Shown piece by piece: positions 16,133 to 23,400 of a stretch of DNA of 39,690 nt. Location of the stretch: contig NZ_BMRP01000027.1 in the NCBI RefSeq assembly GCF_014648695.1, forward strand, positions 47,521 through 87,210, in the 5' to 3' direction. The notes beneath the pieces were generated by a model. The model did no database searches and was not told the origin of the DNA. It saw only the letters and a program-made list of their open reading frames with translations. Every line of letters starts with the position of its first letter. Position 1 is the stretch's first letter. The position numbers were made by a program, and so were the translations under genes. The stretch is from Streptomyces albospinus. GTDB taxonomy: Bacteria; Actinomycetota; Actinomycetes; Streptomycetales; Streptomycetaceae.

Positions 16133-16936
16133 GTGGGATATTCGGTAGGCCAGGTCTCCGCCTTCGCCGGGATCACCGTCCGCACCCTGCACCACTACGA
16201 CAAGACCGGCCTGCTCTCCCCCGGCGACCGCAGCCCCGCCGGCTACCGCCTCTACAGCGACGCCGACCTGGCCCGGCTCCAGCAGATCCTCTTCTACCGG
16301 GAGCTCGGCTTCCCGCTCGACGAGATCGCCGCCGTCCTGGAGGACCCCCGGTCCAACGCCCTCGACCAGCTGCGCGCCCGGCACCGCCGGCTCACCGAGG
16401 AGATCACCCGGCTCCAGCGCCTGGTCGAGGTCGCCGAACAGGCCATGGAGGTCCAGCAGACCGGTGTCCGGCTGACCCCCGAGGAGCGCTTCGAGGTCTT
16501 CGGGGAGATCGCCTTCGACCTGACCTACGCCACCGAGGCCGACCTGAAGTGGCGGCACAGCGACGGCTACCGGCGCTCGATGGCCCGGGCCGCCACCCAC
16601 TCCAAGGAGGACTGGGCGCGGATCATGACCGAGGCCGCCGACTGGCGCGCCCGCCTGACCGCCGCCTTCGACGCCGGCGCACCGCCGGACGGCGAGCGCG
16701 CCACGGACCTCGCCGAGGAGCACCGCCGGCACATCTCCCGGTGGTTCACCCCCTGCCCCACCGCCATGCACGGCCGGATCGCCGACGACGTCGCCGCCGA
16801 CCCCCGCGCCTTCGCCCTGCTCGTCCCGCCCGGCGAACAGCGCCCCGGCCTCGCCCCGTACTTCCGCACCGCCGTCCACGCCAACGCCGTCCGCCGGCCG
16901 CCCCCGGACGGCCCCGACCGCACCACCGCCCCCTGA
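16133..16936 (+). CDS. TipA-like MerR regulator with drug-binding TipAS domain
   Basis: A 267-residue regulator that closely follows the TipAL plan. A MerR winged helix-turn-helix (residues 1-75, YSVGQVSAFAGITVRTLHHY) is followed by a coiled-coil dimer helix and the C-terminal TipAS-like antibiotic-binding domain (about 115-260), recognisable by LTPEERFEVFG, KEDWARI, LAEEHRRHISRW and GLAPYFRTAVHANAVR. TipA of S. lividans senses thiopeptide antibiotics and activates its own promoter. The TipAS cysteine pair is incomplete here: Cys208 is aligned, but the MHTC position reads MHGR. GTG start with AAAGG upstream. The glycosyltransferase gene follows in the same direction. Confidence 0.9.
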   Translation: MGYSVGQVSAFAGITVRTLHHYDKTGLLSPGDRSPAGYRLYSDADLARLQQILFYRELGFPLDEIAAVLEDPRSNALDQLRARHRRLTEEITRLQRLVEVAEQAMEVQQTGVRLTPEERFEVFGEIAFDLTYATEADLKWRHSDGYRRSMARAATHSKEDWARIMTEAADWRARLTAAFDAGAPPDGERATDLAEEHRRHISRWFTPCPTAMHGRIADDVAADPRAFALLVPPGEQRPGLAPYFRTAVHANAVRRPPPDGPDRTTAP

Positions 16937-17087
16937 CCGCGTTCCACCTCTCCCCAAAGCCGCCCCTTCCGACGCCGACCGGGCCCGCCACGCCCCCGGC
17001 CCGCTCCGAGCCGACCACATCCGCCCCGCCCGCACCACCTCCCCCCAAAGCCTGACCACCCCCCGCCCCGACCCGAGGCCGCATACC

Positions 17088-18359
17088 GTGCAGATCCTGA
17101 TCACCGCCGCCGGCTCCTATGGCGACATCGCCCCGTACACCGGAGTGGGCGCCCGCCTCCGGGCCGCCGGCCACCACGTCACCCTCGCCACCCACGACAC
17201 CTTCGCCCCCCTCGTACGCGCCGCCGGCCTGGATTTCCGCAGCCTCCCCGCCGACCCGCGCGGCCCCCGCCCCGCCGACGGGCAGACCCCGGACCCGGCA
17301 CCCACCACCCGACGGGCCCTGATGCGCCGGGCCGCCGCCTTCATCCGCCAACTGGGCACCGGCATGGCCGAGGCCGCCGCACCCGGCACCGACCTGCTGC
17401 TCCTCTCCACCACCACCGCCCCGCTCGGTGCGCACCTGGCCGAGGCGCTGGACATCCCCTCCCTCGGCCTCGCCCTTCAGCCCACCGCCCCCACCGGCGA
17501 CTTCGCCCCGGTCGTCAACGGCAGCCGCTCCCTGGGCCGTTGGGGCAACCGCGCGGCCGGCCGGCTCTCCCTCCGCATCGTCGACCACCTGCACGCCGAC
17601 GCCACCCGCGACCTCCGCTCCCGCCTCGGCCTGCCGCCCGCCACCCCCCGCACGATCCGCCGCCGCACCGAGGCCGCCAACCGGCCCGTCCTGCACGGCT
17701 TCAGCGAACTCCTCGTCCCCCGCCCCCGGGACTGGCGCCCCGGCCTGGACATCGTCGGCAACTGGTGGCCCCACCTCCCCGCCGGCTCCCAACTCCCCGC
17801 CACCCTGGAGCACTTCCTCGCCGCCGGACCGCCCCCGGTCTACATCGGCTTCGGCAGCATGGCCGCCGGCGAGGGCGAACGCCTCGGCGCCCTCGCCGTC
17901 CGCGCCCTCCGCCGCGCCAAGGTCCGCGGCATCCTCCAGTCCGGCTGGGCCGGCCTCACCGCACCGGACGCCACCACCCCCGACGTCCTCACCATCGACG
18001 AGGTCCCGCACGCCCTGCTCTTCCCCCGCGTCGCCGCCGCCGTCCACCACTGCGGCGCCGGCACCACCGCCGCGGCCCTCCGCGCCGGCATCCCCACCGT
18101 CCCCGTCCCGGTCACCGCCGACCAGCCTTTCTGGGCCGCCCGCCTGCACACCAGGGGCGCCGCCACACCCCCCATCCCCTTCACCGCCCTCACCCGCACC
18201 CTCTCCCCCGACGACGCCGCCACCCGCCTCGCCGCCGCCCTCACCCAGGCCACCGCCACCCCCGCCCTCCGCGCCCGCGCTCAGCACGCCGCCCACCGAC
18301 TGGCGGCGGAAGACGGCCCGGCGGCAGTCGTCGGAGCGGTCGCCGGCATCGCGGGATGA
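17088..18359 (+). CDS. GT1-family (UGT/macrolide-type) glycosyltransferase
   Basis: A 423-residue glycosyltransferase of the GT-B fold that transfers sugar from a nucleotide-activated donor to a small acceptor. The N-terminal domain begins MQILITAAGSYGDIAPYTGV as in sterol and macrolide glucosyltransferases. The C-terminal donor site has the signature HHCGAGTTAAALRAGIP (His321 and following) and PVTADQPFWA. Length is normal. It starts at a GTG 151 bases after the TipA-like gene and may be co-transcribed with it; glycosylation of an antibiotic is one way to resist it, so a drug-sensing regulator beside a glycosyltransferase is suggestive, not proof. The very low A+T at third positions is like its neighbours. 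Confidence 0.9.
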   Translation: MQILITAAGSYGDIAPYTGVGARLRAAGHHVTLATHDTFAPLVRAAGLDFRSLPADPRGPRPADGQTPDPAPTTRRALMRRAAAFIRQLGTGMAEAAAPGTDLLLLSTTTAPLGAHLAEALDIPSLGLALQPTAPTGDFAPVVNGSRSLGRWGNRAAGRLSLRIVDHLHADATRDLRSRLGLPPATPRTIRRRTEAANRPVLHGFSELLVPRPRDWRPGLDIVGNWWPHLPAGSQLPATLEHFLAAGPPPVYIGFGSMAAGEGERLGALAVRALRRAKVRGILQSGWAGLTAPDATTPDVLTIDEVPHALLFPRVAAAVHHCGAGTTAAALRAGIPTVPVPVTADQPFWAARLHTRGAATPPIPFTALTRTLSPDDAATRLAAALTQATATPALRARAQHAAHRLAAEDGPAAVVGAVAGIAG

Positions 18360-18415
18360 CCGCACCGCACCGCGCCACGCCGAACCGCGGACACGCCCCG
18401 CACGCCACACGCCAA

Positions 18416-18445
18416 AGCCCCCATCGGGACTTCCCGTTGGGGGCT
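18416..18445. terminator. Bidirectional hairpin between glycosyltransferase and NodB-GT2 gene
   Basis: AGCCCCCA / TGGGGGCT with an inner CGGGA / TCCCG pair. On the minus strand it is followed by TTTGG. It lies 57 bases after the glycosyltransferase and can serve the convergent synthase gene too. Confidence 0.65.
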
Positions 18446-18452
18446 CGTGCCG

Positions 18453-18626
18453 ATGCGTTCGCGGCAGGCCCAGTTGTACCGGCTCTTGGGCGACGAGGAG
18501 GCGAGCGCGGCTGCCACGGCCGAGGCGCAGGCGAACTGGCGCGAGTCGGCCGCGATCACCCTCGCCTGCCGTCAGCCCCCCGCCCCCGTTGCCGGTGACA
18601 GCGGTGGTTCCTGGTGGGAGCCGTAG
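18453..18626 (+). pseudogene. Possible C-terminal fragment of a TPR or helical regulator gene
   Basis: A 57-codon frame reads MRSRQAQLYRLLGDEEASAA and then EAQANWRES, which looks like the C-terminal helices of a tetratricopeptide-type protein. It has no ribosome site, begins right after a terminator hairpin and its last 18 codons run into the opposite-strand synthase gene. It may be a relic of a gene cut off when the neighbouring locus arrived; it could also be chance. Confidence 0.25.
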
Positions 18627-20719
18627 CGCTCCATGCGCTGCCAGCGCAGGCGGCTGCCGGACAGGGCCGTGGCGACCGACTGGACTACCACGAGGTACAT
18701 CAACTGGCGGTAGACGAGCTGCTGGAACGGCAGACTCCACAGCGGTCCGAGCCGTTCGCCGTCGAGGCGGAACGCATAGGCCCCGGTGACGACCTGGATG
18801 AGCAGGAACGAGCACCACAGCAGCAGCACGTGGACGGGGTCGAGGAAGATCAGCCCGTACACGCTCAGCACGTCGACCAGGGGCGCGAACAACGGCAGCA
18901 GCACCTGGAAAAGCAGCAGGAAGAGCAGCCCGCGACGGCCGAAGGTGCCGGCTGCGCCGCTCTGGCGGACGGCGCCGCGGTGCTTCCACATCGCCTGGAG
19001 GGTCCCGTAGCACCAGCGGTAACGCTGCCGCCACAGGGCGCCGAGGGAAGCGGGAGCCTCGGTCCAGGCGATGGCCTTCTCCTCGTAGACCACGCGCCAG
19101 CCGTTACGCCAGATCGCCATGGTGAGGTCGGTGTCCTCGGCGAGTGTCGCCTCGGAGACACCGCCGACGCGCACCAGCGCGGCCCGCCGCCAGGCACCGA
19201 TCGCGCCCGGCACCGTGGGCATGCACCGGGCCAGGTCGAAGAGCCGCCGGTCCAGGTTGAAGCCGACGACGTACTCGATGTGCTGCCAACGGCCCAGCAG
19301 GCCGCCCCGGTTGACGACCTTGGCGTTGCCGGAGACCGCTCCGACCTGCGGGTCGGAGAACGGCTGCACCAGATGGCGGACCGCGTCCGGCTCGAAGACC
19401 GTGTCGCCGTCCATCATCACCACGATCTCGTACGACGCGGCGGCGATCCCCGTGTTGAGCGCGGCGGGCTTGCCCGCGTTCCGCTGGCGGATCACCCGTA
19501 CGCCCGGCAGGCCGAGTGCCTCGACGATGTCGGCGGTGCCGTCGCTGGAGCCGTCGTCCACGACGATGATCTCGATCGGGTGGTCGGAGGCGATCAGGGA
19601 CCGGACGGTCGCCTCGATACCGGCCGACTCGTTGTAGGCCGGCACGATCACCGACACCGGTTCGGTGACCGGCACTCCCCACGCCTTCCTGGCCTGCCGC
19701 CGGTGCCTGGCTGCGGCGATCATGGAGATCACCGCGCGCAGGATGCCCAGCAGTCCGGCGAAGAGCAGCAGCACGTCGAGTCCGTTGAGGCCCCAGAGCG
19801 CCCCCTTGAGCAGCCACAGCAGCCCGACGCCGAGCAGGTGCTCGCCGGTCGAGGACGGGCGGTTGGCGTCGGCGAGGTGGAATGCCTGGCTGACCGTCTG
19901 GAAGCGGTAGCCGCGCGCCTGGAGGCGCGGGATCAGTGTGTCCAGCGCGGCCACGGTCTGTGCGCGGTCACCGCCGGCGTCGTGGAAGAGGACCACCTGG
20001 CCGGTGGACCCGGGAGGGGTGGCGTTGCGGACGATCTTCTGCACGCCCGGCTTCTGCCAGTCCTCGCTGTCCTGGGTGACGAGCACGGTCAGGTAGCCCA
20101 GCTTGCCGAGCTGCCGCATCGTGGCCCAGTCGGCGTTGCCCACCGCGTCGGCGCTGGACGAGTACGGCGGGCGGAAGAGGTTGCTGGTGACACCCGCGGC
20201 GCCGGCCACCGTGAGCTGGTCCTCGCGCATCTCCATCGTGCGCTGCCAGCTGGGCAGGCTGGGCAGATAGGGGTGGGTGAAGGTGTGCAAGCCGAGTTCG
20301 TCGTGGTCCTTCGCCATCCGGGCGGCCAGCTCGGGGTGTGTGGCCACGCCGGTGCCCACGAGGAAGAAGGTCGCGGGCACGTGGTGCCGTTCCAGCGTCG
20401 CCAGGACCTTGGGGGTCCAGGTCGGGTCCGGGCCGTCGTCGAAGGTGAGCACCACGGTGTGCGCAGGCGGCGTGAGCGAGACCGGTTTGGATCCGCTTGC
20501 CGAGATCACCGGGCCGCCGTTCTCGACCGAGGGCGGCACCTGGTCGACAGGTCCCTGCGGAGGGTTCCCGCCATCGTCCTCGAAGCCGAACATGTGCTGT
20601 GTGTAGCCCTCGATGAGCAGTGTGAGGGTGAGGGTCAGCACCATGGTCACCAGCAGCACCCAGTGGGTGCGCACCGGCGTTTCGCGGGCGGTACGGCCAC
20701 GCTGTGGAGAAGTGGTCAC
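18572..20719 (-). CDS. Bifunctional polysaccharide deacetylase (NodB) / GT2 glycan synthase, MatB-like
   Basis: A 715-residue membrane protein joining two enzymes. After one N-terminal span (about residues 19-37) comes an extracytoplasmic NodB deacetylase with all motifs: TFDDGPD (Asp94/Asp95), HTFTH (His145/His149), RPPYSSS, DSEDW and LFHDAGG. A membrane span (about 295-325) leads to a processive GT2 domain with VPAYNE, VVDDGSSDGT, MDGDT, EDTDLT and QRYRW, then three or more C-terminal spans. This domain order matches Streptomyces MatB, which with MatA makes extracellular poly-beta-1,6-GlcNAc for hyphal aggregation and adhesion. A partly deacetylated beta-GlcNAc polymer is therefore the likely product (inference). 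GTG start, weak ribosome site. Confidence 0.88.
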   Translation of the reverse strand: MTTSPQRGRTARETPVRTHWVLLVTMVLTLTLTLLIEGYTQHMFGFEDDGGNPPQGPVDQVPPSVENGGPVISASGSKPVSLTPPAHTVVLTFDDGPDPTWTPKVLATLERHHVPATFFLVGTGVATHPELAARMAKDHDELGLHTFTHPYLPSLPSWQRTMEMREDQLTVAGAAGVTSNLFRPPYSSSADAVGNADWATMRQLGKLGYLTVLVTQDSEDWQKPGVQKIVRNATPPGSTGQVVLFHDAGGDRAQTVAALDTLIPRLQARGYRFQTVSQAFHLADANRPSSTGEHLLGVGLLWLLKGALWGLNGLDVLLLFAGLLGILRAVISMIAAARHRRQARKAWGVPVTEPVSVIVPAYNESAGIEATVRSLIASDHPIEIIVVDDGSSDGTADIVEALGLPGVRVIRQRNAGKPAALNTGIAAASYEIVVMMDGDTVFEPDAVRHLVQPFSDPQVGAVSGNAKVVNRGGLLGRWQHIEYVVGFNLDRRLFDLARCMPTVPGAIGAWRRAALVRVGGVSEATLAEDTDLTMAIWRNGWRVVYEEKAIAWTEAPASLGALWRQRYRWCYGTLQAMWKHRGAVRQSGAAGTFGRRGLLFLLLFQVLLPLFAPLVDVLSVYGLIFLDPVHVLLLWCSFLLIQVVTGAYAFRLDGERLGPLWSLPFQQLVYRQLMYLVVVQSVATALSGSRLRWQRMERYGSHQEPPLSPATGAGG

Positions 20720-20875
20720 ATCGGTGATTTCTGGATGGGTGACGAGTTCTGGAACTGATCGGCTTGCGGGGGAAGTGCCGAGGGAGGAAGGGCTGCGCGG
20801 CGCTGCAAGAAGTCGGTGGGGGACTGCGGGGCGCGGCCCAGGGATCCAGAAGTTCCTGGCGGATCGTCAGGCGGG

Positions 20876-21499
20876 TCAGAGCGTGCCGTGGGTGGGCAGG
20901 AAGGAGGGCGTCGCAGTCGGGGTCTGCTTCGGGTGCGGGGACGGCTTGTGGCCGGGGGACGGTTTGTGGCTCTCGGACGGCTTCGGGTGCGGGGAGGGTT
21001 TCGCGGTCGGGGACGGTTTCGCCGTCGAGGGCGACTTCCCCTTGGCGGACGCGCCGCCGACGGCCTTCGACACCGCCCTCGGGCCGGGGCTCCGATGCCG
21101 CTGGACGGTGGGTGTGGCCGTGGGGGATGTCCGGGCCCGGGGCGTCTTGTGCGCGGCGACGGCGCCCGGCTTCGGCCGCATGGGGTGCGGCAGCAGCGCC
21201 GGCAGGGTCGGGCCGCCCAGGAGGGTGCTGACGAGCAGGGCGACGTAGGCCACTGCCGGAGCCACCAACGCGGCCACCAGGATGCGCAGCCGTCTGCGGC
21301 GGCCACCCGACGCGTCGACGAATATGGGTTTGGGAGTGAGGCGCCGTATCGGTCTGCCGCTCAGACGCAGCGTGTCATCGGCGGGCTCGGCCGGGGAGCC
21401 AGCCGCAGCAGGCCCCTGAGAGGGAACATCTGGAGACGTGGACGCCGCAGGCATCACTTCGTCCCGGGCGGGCGCCTCGCGCTCCGGAATGGTCTGCAC
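20876..21499 (-). CDS. Proline-rich single-span membrane protein upstream of the synthase
   Basis: A 207-residue protein of unknown function. Residues 1-70 are cytoplasmic and hydrophilic, an Arg-rich stop (GGRRRRLR) precedes one membrane span (about 73-95), and the remaining approximately 110 residues are an extracytoplasmic tail of Lys-Pro-Ser-Pro and His-Lys-Pro-Ser units with net positive charge. It reads toward the NodB-GT2 gene with 156 bases between and is probably in the same transcript. A cationic tail might contact wall polymers or the nascent glycan; it could be the partner subunit of the synthase, but I recognise no family. On the minus strand TAGTGT lies 10-15 bases before the GTG start and may be its -10 box. 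Confidence 0.72.
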   Translation of the reverse strand: MQTIPEREAPARDEVMPAASTSPDVPSQGPAAAGSPAEPADDTLRLSGRPIRRLTPKPIFVDASGGRRRRLRILVAALVAPAVAYVALLVSTLLGGPTLPALLPHPMRPKPGAVAAHKTPRARTSPTATPTVQRHRSPGPRAVSKAVGGASAKGKSPSTAKPSPTAKPSPHPKPSESHKPSPGHKPSPHPKQTPTATPSFLPTHGTL

Positions 21500-21554
21500 A
21501 AGATCCGGACACTAGTGGCTGAGAACGTGCGTGCGGTAGAGGAGTCGTTAAGCC

Positions 21555-21579
21555 CGCGAAAAGAGTCAGCAAAGCTGAC
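21555..21579 (-). terminator. Hairpin with T-rich tail after the chitosanase gene
   Basis: GTCAGC-3 nt-GCTGAC (21565-21579) is followed on the minus strand by TCTTTTC, 32 bases after the chitosanase stop. It separates the chitosanase transcript from the next gene; a double role as an operator for that gene cannot be excluded. Confidence 0.5.
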
Positions 21580-21610
21580 GACCGGGGCCACGGTGGTGGC
21601 GGGAAGTGTG

Positions 21611-22486
21611 TCAGTCCTGCGGTTTGCTGATGGAGATCTTGAAGTCGGCGCTCACGGTCAGCGGAGCCTTCAGATCCCACTCGCCGTGGTCCGCGAGCTC
21701 CTGTAGCGCCTGCGACCGGTCGACCGCCTGCGGCCAGTCGTTCTTGCGGTCGGGAGTGCAGGGGTGCTTCATGTGCTGCTGGCGGACGGCGTTGAACCGG
21801 GCCAGCCACTTCGCCTCGTTCACACCGGAGGCCGGGTTGCCCCCGAGGACCTTGTCGGTCTCCTGGGCGATCTTCACCATGCCGTCGCAGTCGCCGGAAG
21901 CCTGGCCCATCATCAGGCCGGTGTCGAAGAGGTTCTCCAGACCCAGTGCGCTCTTCACCCCCTCCTGCGCGCTCAGCTTCATGGCCGGGGTGAGGTACGT
22001 GGCGTGTCCCACCTTGATCTGTAGCCTCCGGAAGGCCGGGTCCAGGGCCGCCTTCTTCCAGTCGCGCACGAACGCCTCGCCCAGCGCGCCGGTGTCCTCG
22101 CTCCCCGAGTCGGCCAGTCGCTGAAGCACGGCGGTGTACTTCGCGAGCACGTTGTGGGGTGCGACGGCGTTGTACGACTTGACCAACCCCAGCATGTCGC
22201 CGCTCTGGCTACAGAACCCGACCCACCCCGCCGTGTAGCCACAGCCGTCGTGCAGATCGGTGATGTAGGCGTACTGCGGAACGGTGGCACCGTTCTCGAA
22301 CACCGCGGTGATGTCATCCATCATCAGGGTCGCCGCCGGACCCGCCGCGGGCGTCGCCGGAGCACCCCCGGCCGTACCGCCGGCCGTACCGTCGGCCTTG
22401 TCGGCCGTACCGGACGTGCAGCCACCCACGGTGAGCACCGCACCGAGGACGACGAGCATGGTGCGACGTATTCTGGTCAACTCCAC
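21611..22486 (-). CDS. GH46 chitosanase, lipoprotein form
   Basis: A 291-residue glycoside hydrolase family 46 enzyme, which cuts beta-1,4 bonds in chitosan. The family's acid Glu is Glu64 in VFENG and the second catalytic Asp is Asp80 in HDGCGYTAG, aligning with Glu22 and Asp40 of Streptomyces N174 chitosanase; the usual Arg after DG is Cys here. GFCSQSGDMLGLV is the next family block. The N-terminus is a lipoprotein signal with lipobox VGGC (Cys23) and a Gly/Ala/Thr linker, so unlike most secreted chitosanases this one is probably anchored to the membrane. GTG start with GGAG 7-10 bases upstream. It sits beside a GlcNAc-polymer synthase and deacetylase. Confidence 0.88.
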   Translation of the reverse strand: MELTRIRRTMLVVLGAVLTVGGCTSGTADKADGTAGGTAGGAPATPAAGPAATLMMDDITAVFENGATVPQYAYITDLHDGCGYTAGWVGFCSQSGDMLGLVKSYNAVAPHNVLAKYTAVLQRLADSGSEDTGALGEAFVRDWKKAALDPAFRRLQIKVGHATYLTPAMKLSAQEGVKSALGLENLFDTGLMMGQASGDCDGMVKIAQETDKVLGGNPASGVNEAKWLARFNAVRQQHMKHPCTPDRKNDWPQAVDRSQALQELADHGEWDLKAPLTVSADFKISISKPQD

Positions 22487-22782
22487 GAACTGCTCCGAAC
22501 TGTTCCTTGCTGACTGCGCCGGCTCACTGAAGAGCTCCCGCTCACGGAGAAACCGCGAGCAGCAGGCCTGATCAATTACCGCTTGCTTCTTCTTGCCCTG
22601 GGTCTTGCCGGGGACCTTAGCGTGCTGGGTTTTTCCCGGTCTGGCTGGCAGGCGCGTGCGCCGGAGCGGTCGACGGTGGAACAGCAGCCCCAGCGCATCG
22701 CCCGACAGCTCGTACATGCCGCGACGAAGACCGAGGCTGCAACGGCGGTGCTGCCCCTGCCTGACATCTGCGTGACCTCTGC
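22487..22782. other. Intergenic region before the integrase relic
   Basis: These 296 bases are less G+C-rich than their surroundings and contain no convincing gene. The chitosanase promoter must lie at the left end. Repeated TGACCTCTGCGTGA-like sequence next to the relic suggests debris of an inserted element. Confidence 0.4.
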
Positions 22783-23166
22783 GTGACGGCCCATCGGCTT
22801 CGACGGAAGGCTCAGGAGGCAGCCAAGAAGTCGGCCGGTGAACCGCGGTCGGACTCCGGGTCCGCGTTCACCACGCGCTACGGCACTCCAGTCGAACCGC
22901 GGGACCGCGACCGGGAGTTCGACGCCCGGTCGGCCGATGCCGGCGTTCGACGGATCCGGCTGCACGACACACGCCCCACGTGTGGATCGCTGCTCGCCGC
23001 GCTCGACGTGCCCCCCTGGATCGCGATGCAGATCCTGCGGCACAGCAAGATCGCCGTCACCATGGAGCTCTACCCGCACGTGCCCTCCAAGTCGACGCGG
23101 AAGGCGTTGCGCAATGCGCCGCGGAAGCTCGGCAGGCATCTCGGGAACACGGCGGATCCCCAGTAG
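22783..23166 (+). pseudogene. Truncated tyrosine integrase (C-terminal third only)
   Basis: A 127-codon frame matches the end of the phage/pSAM2-type tyrosine recombinases. Visible are the HxxR box as LHDTRPTCGSLL, the box around LRHSKIAVTM and the nucleophile Tyr in ELYPHV. The N-terminal arm-binding and core domains and the first catalytic Arg are missing, so it cannot be active. It lies at the 3' end side of a tRNA gene, where such elements insert. It is the relic of an integrated element. Confidence 0.8.
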
Positions 23167-23194
23167 TTGGTGTACTTCGCTGCTGCACGGCGCG

Positions 23195-23230
23195 AAAAAG
23201 CCCCCACCAGATCATCCCGGCGGGGGCTTT
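23195..23230 (-). terminator. Intrinsic terminator of tRNA-Ala
   Basis: AAAGCCCCC / GGGGGCTTT is a 9-bp perfect stem. On the minus strand it is followed by further T bases, 22 bases after the tRNA end. Confidence 0.85.
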
Positions 23231-23252
23231 GTCGTGCTTGCTACTACTGCGG

Positions 23253-23325
23253 TGGACCTGAGGGGACTCGAACCCCTGACCCCCTCGTTGCGAACGAGGT
23301 GCGCTACCAGCTGCGCCACAGGCCC
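23253..23325 (-). tRNA. tRNA-Ala (anticodon CGC)
   Basis: A 73-base cloverleaf. The acceptor stem is GGGCCTG / CAGGTCC with the G3-U70 wobble pair that marks alanine tRNAs. The anticodon stem CCTCG / CGAGG carries loop TTCGCAA, anticodon CGC. The T-loop GGTTCGAGTCC is canonical. CCA is not encoded. It decodes GCG, a common codon in this genome. Its 3' end faces the integrase relic. Confidence 0.96.
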
Positions 23326-23400
23326 TTGCGACGAGTGAAACTCTAGCATCTCCGTCGCGGTGCTCGGAAATCGCTTCCGGTGCTGGTCAGCGGAGGGCCG

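Noticed and set aside
15329..18359. Secondary-metabolite gene cluster around the TipA-like regulator and glycosyltransferase
   Set aside because: No synthase, cyclase or precursor peptide gene is present; two genes do not make a biosynthetic cluster.
16746..19034. Minus-strand frame of 762 codons across the TipA-like and glycosyltransferase genes
   Set aside because: Gly/Ala/Arg-rich shadow without motifs; three real genes on both strands explain the DNA.
18614..20758. Plus-strand frame of 714 codons opposite the NodB-GT2 gene
   Set aside because: His/Arg/Val-rich mirror frame; the minus strand has all deacetylase and synthase motifs.
23253..23325. Second copy of the tRNA-Ala 3' end as an attachment site
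   Set aside because: I looked for another copy of the tRNA 3' segment elsewhere in the window and found none.
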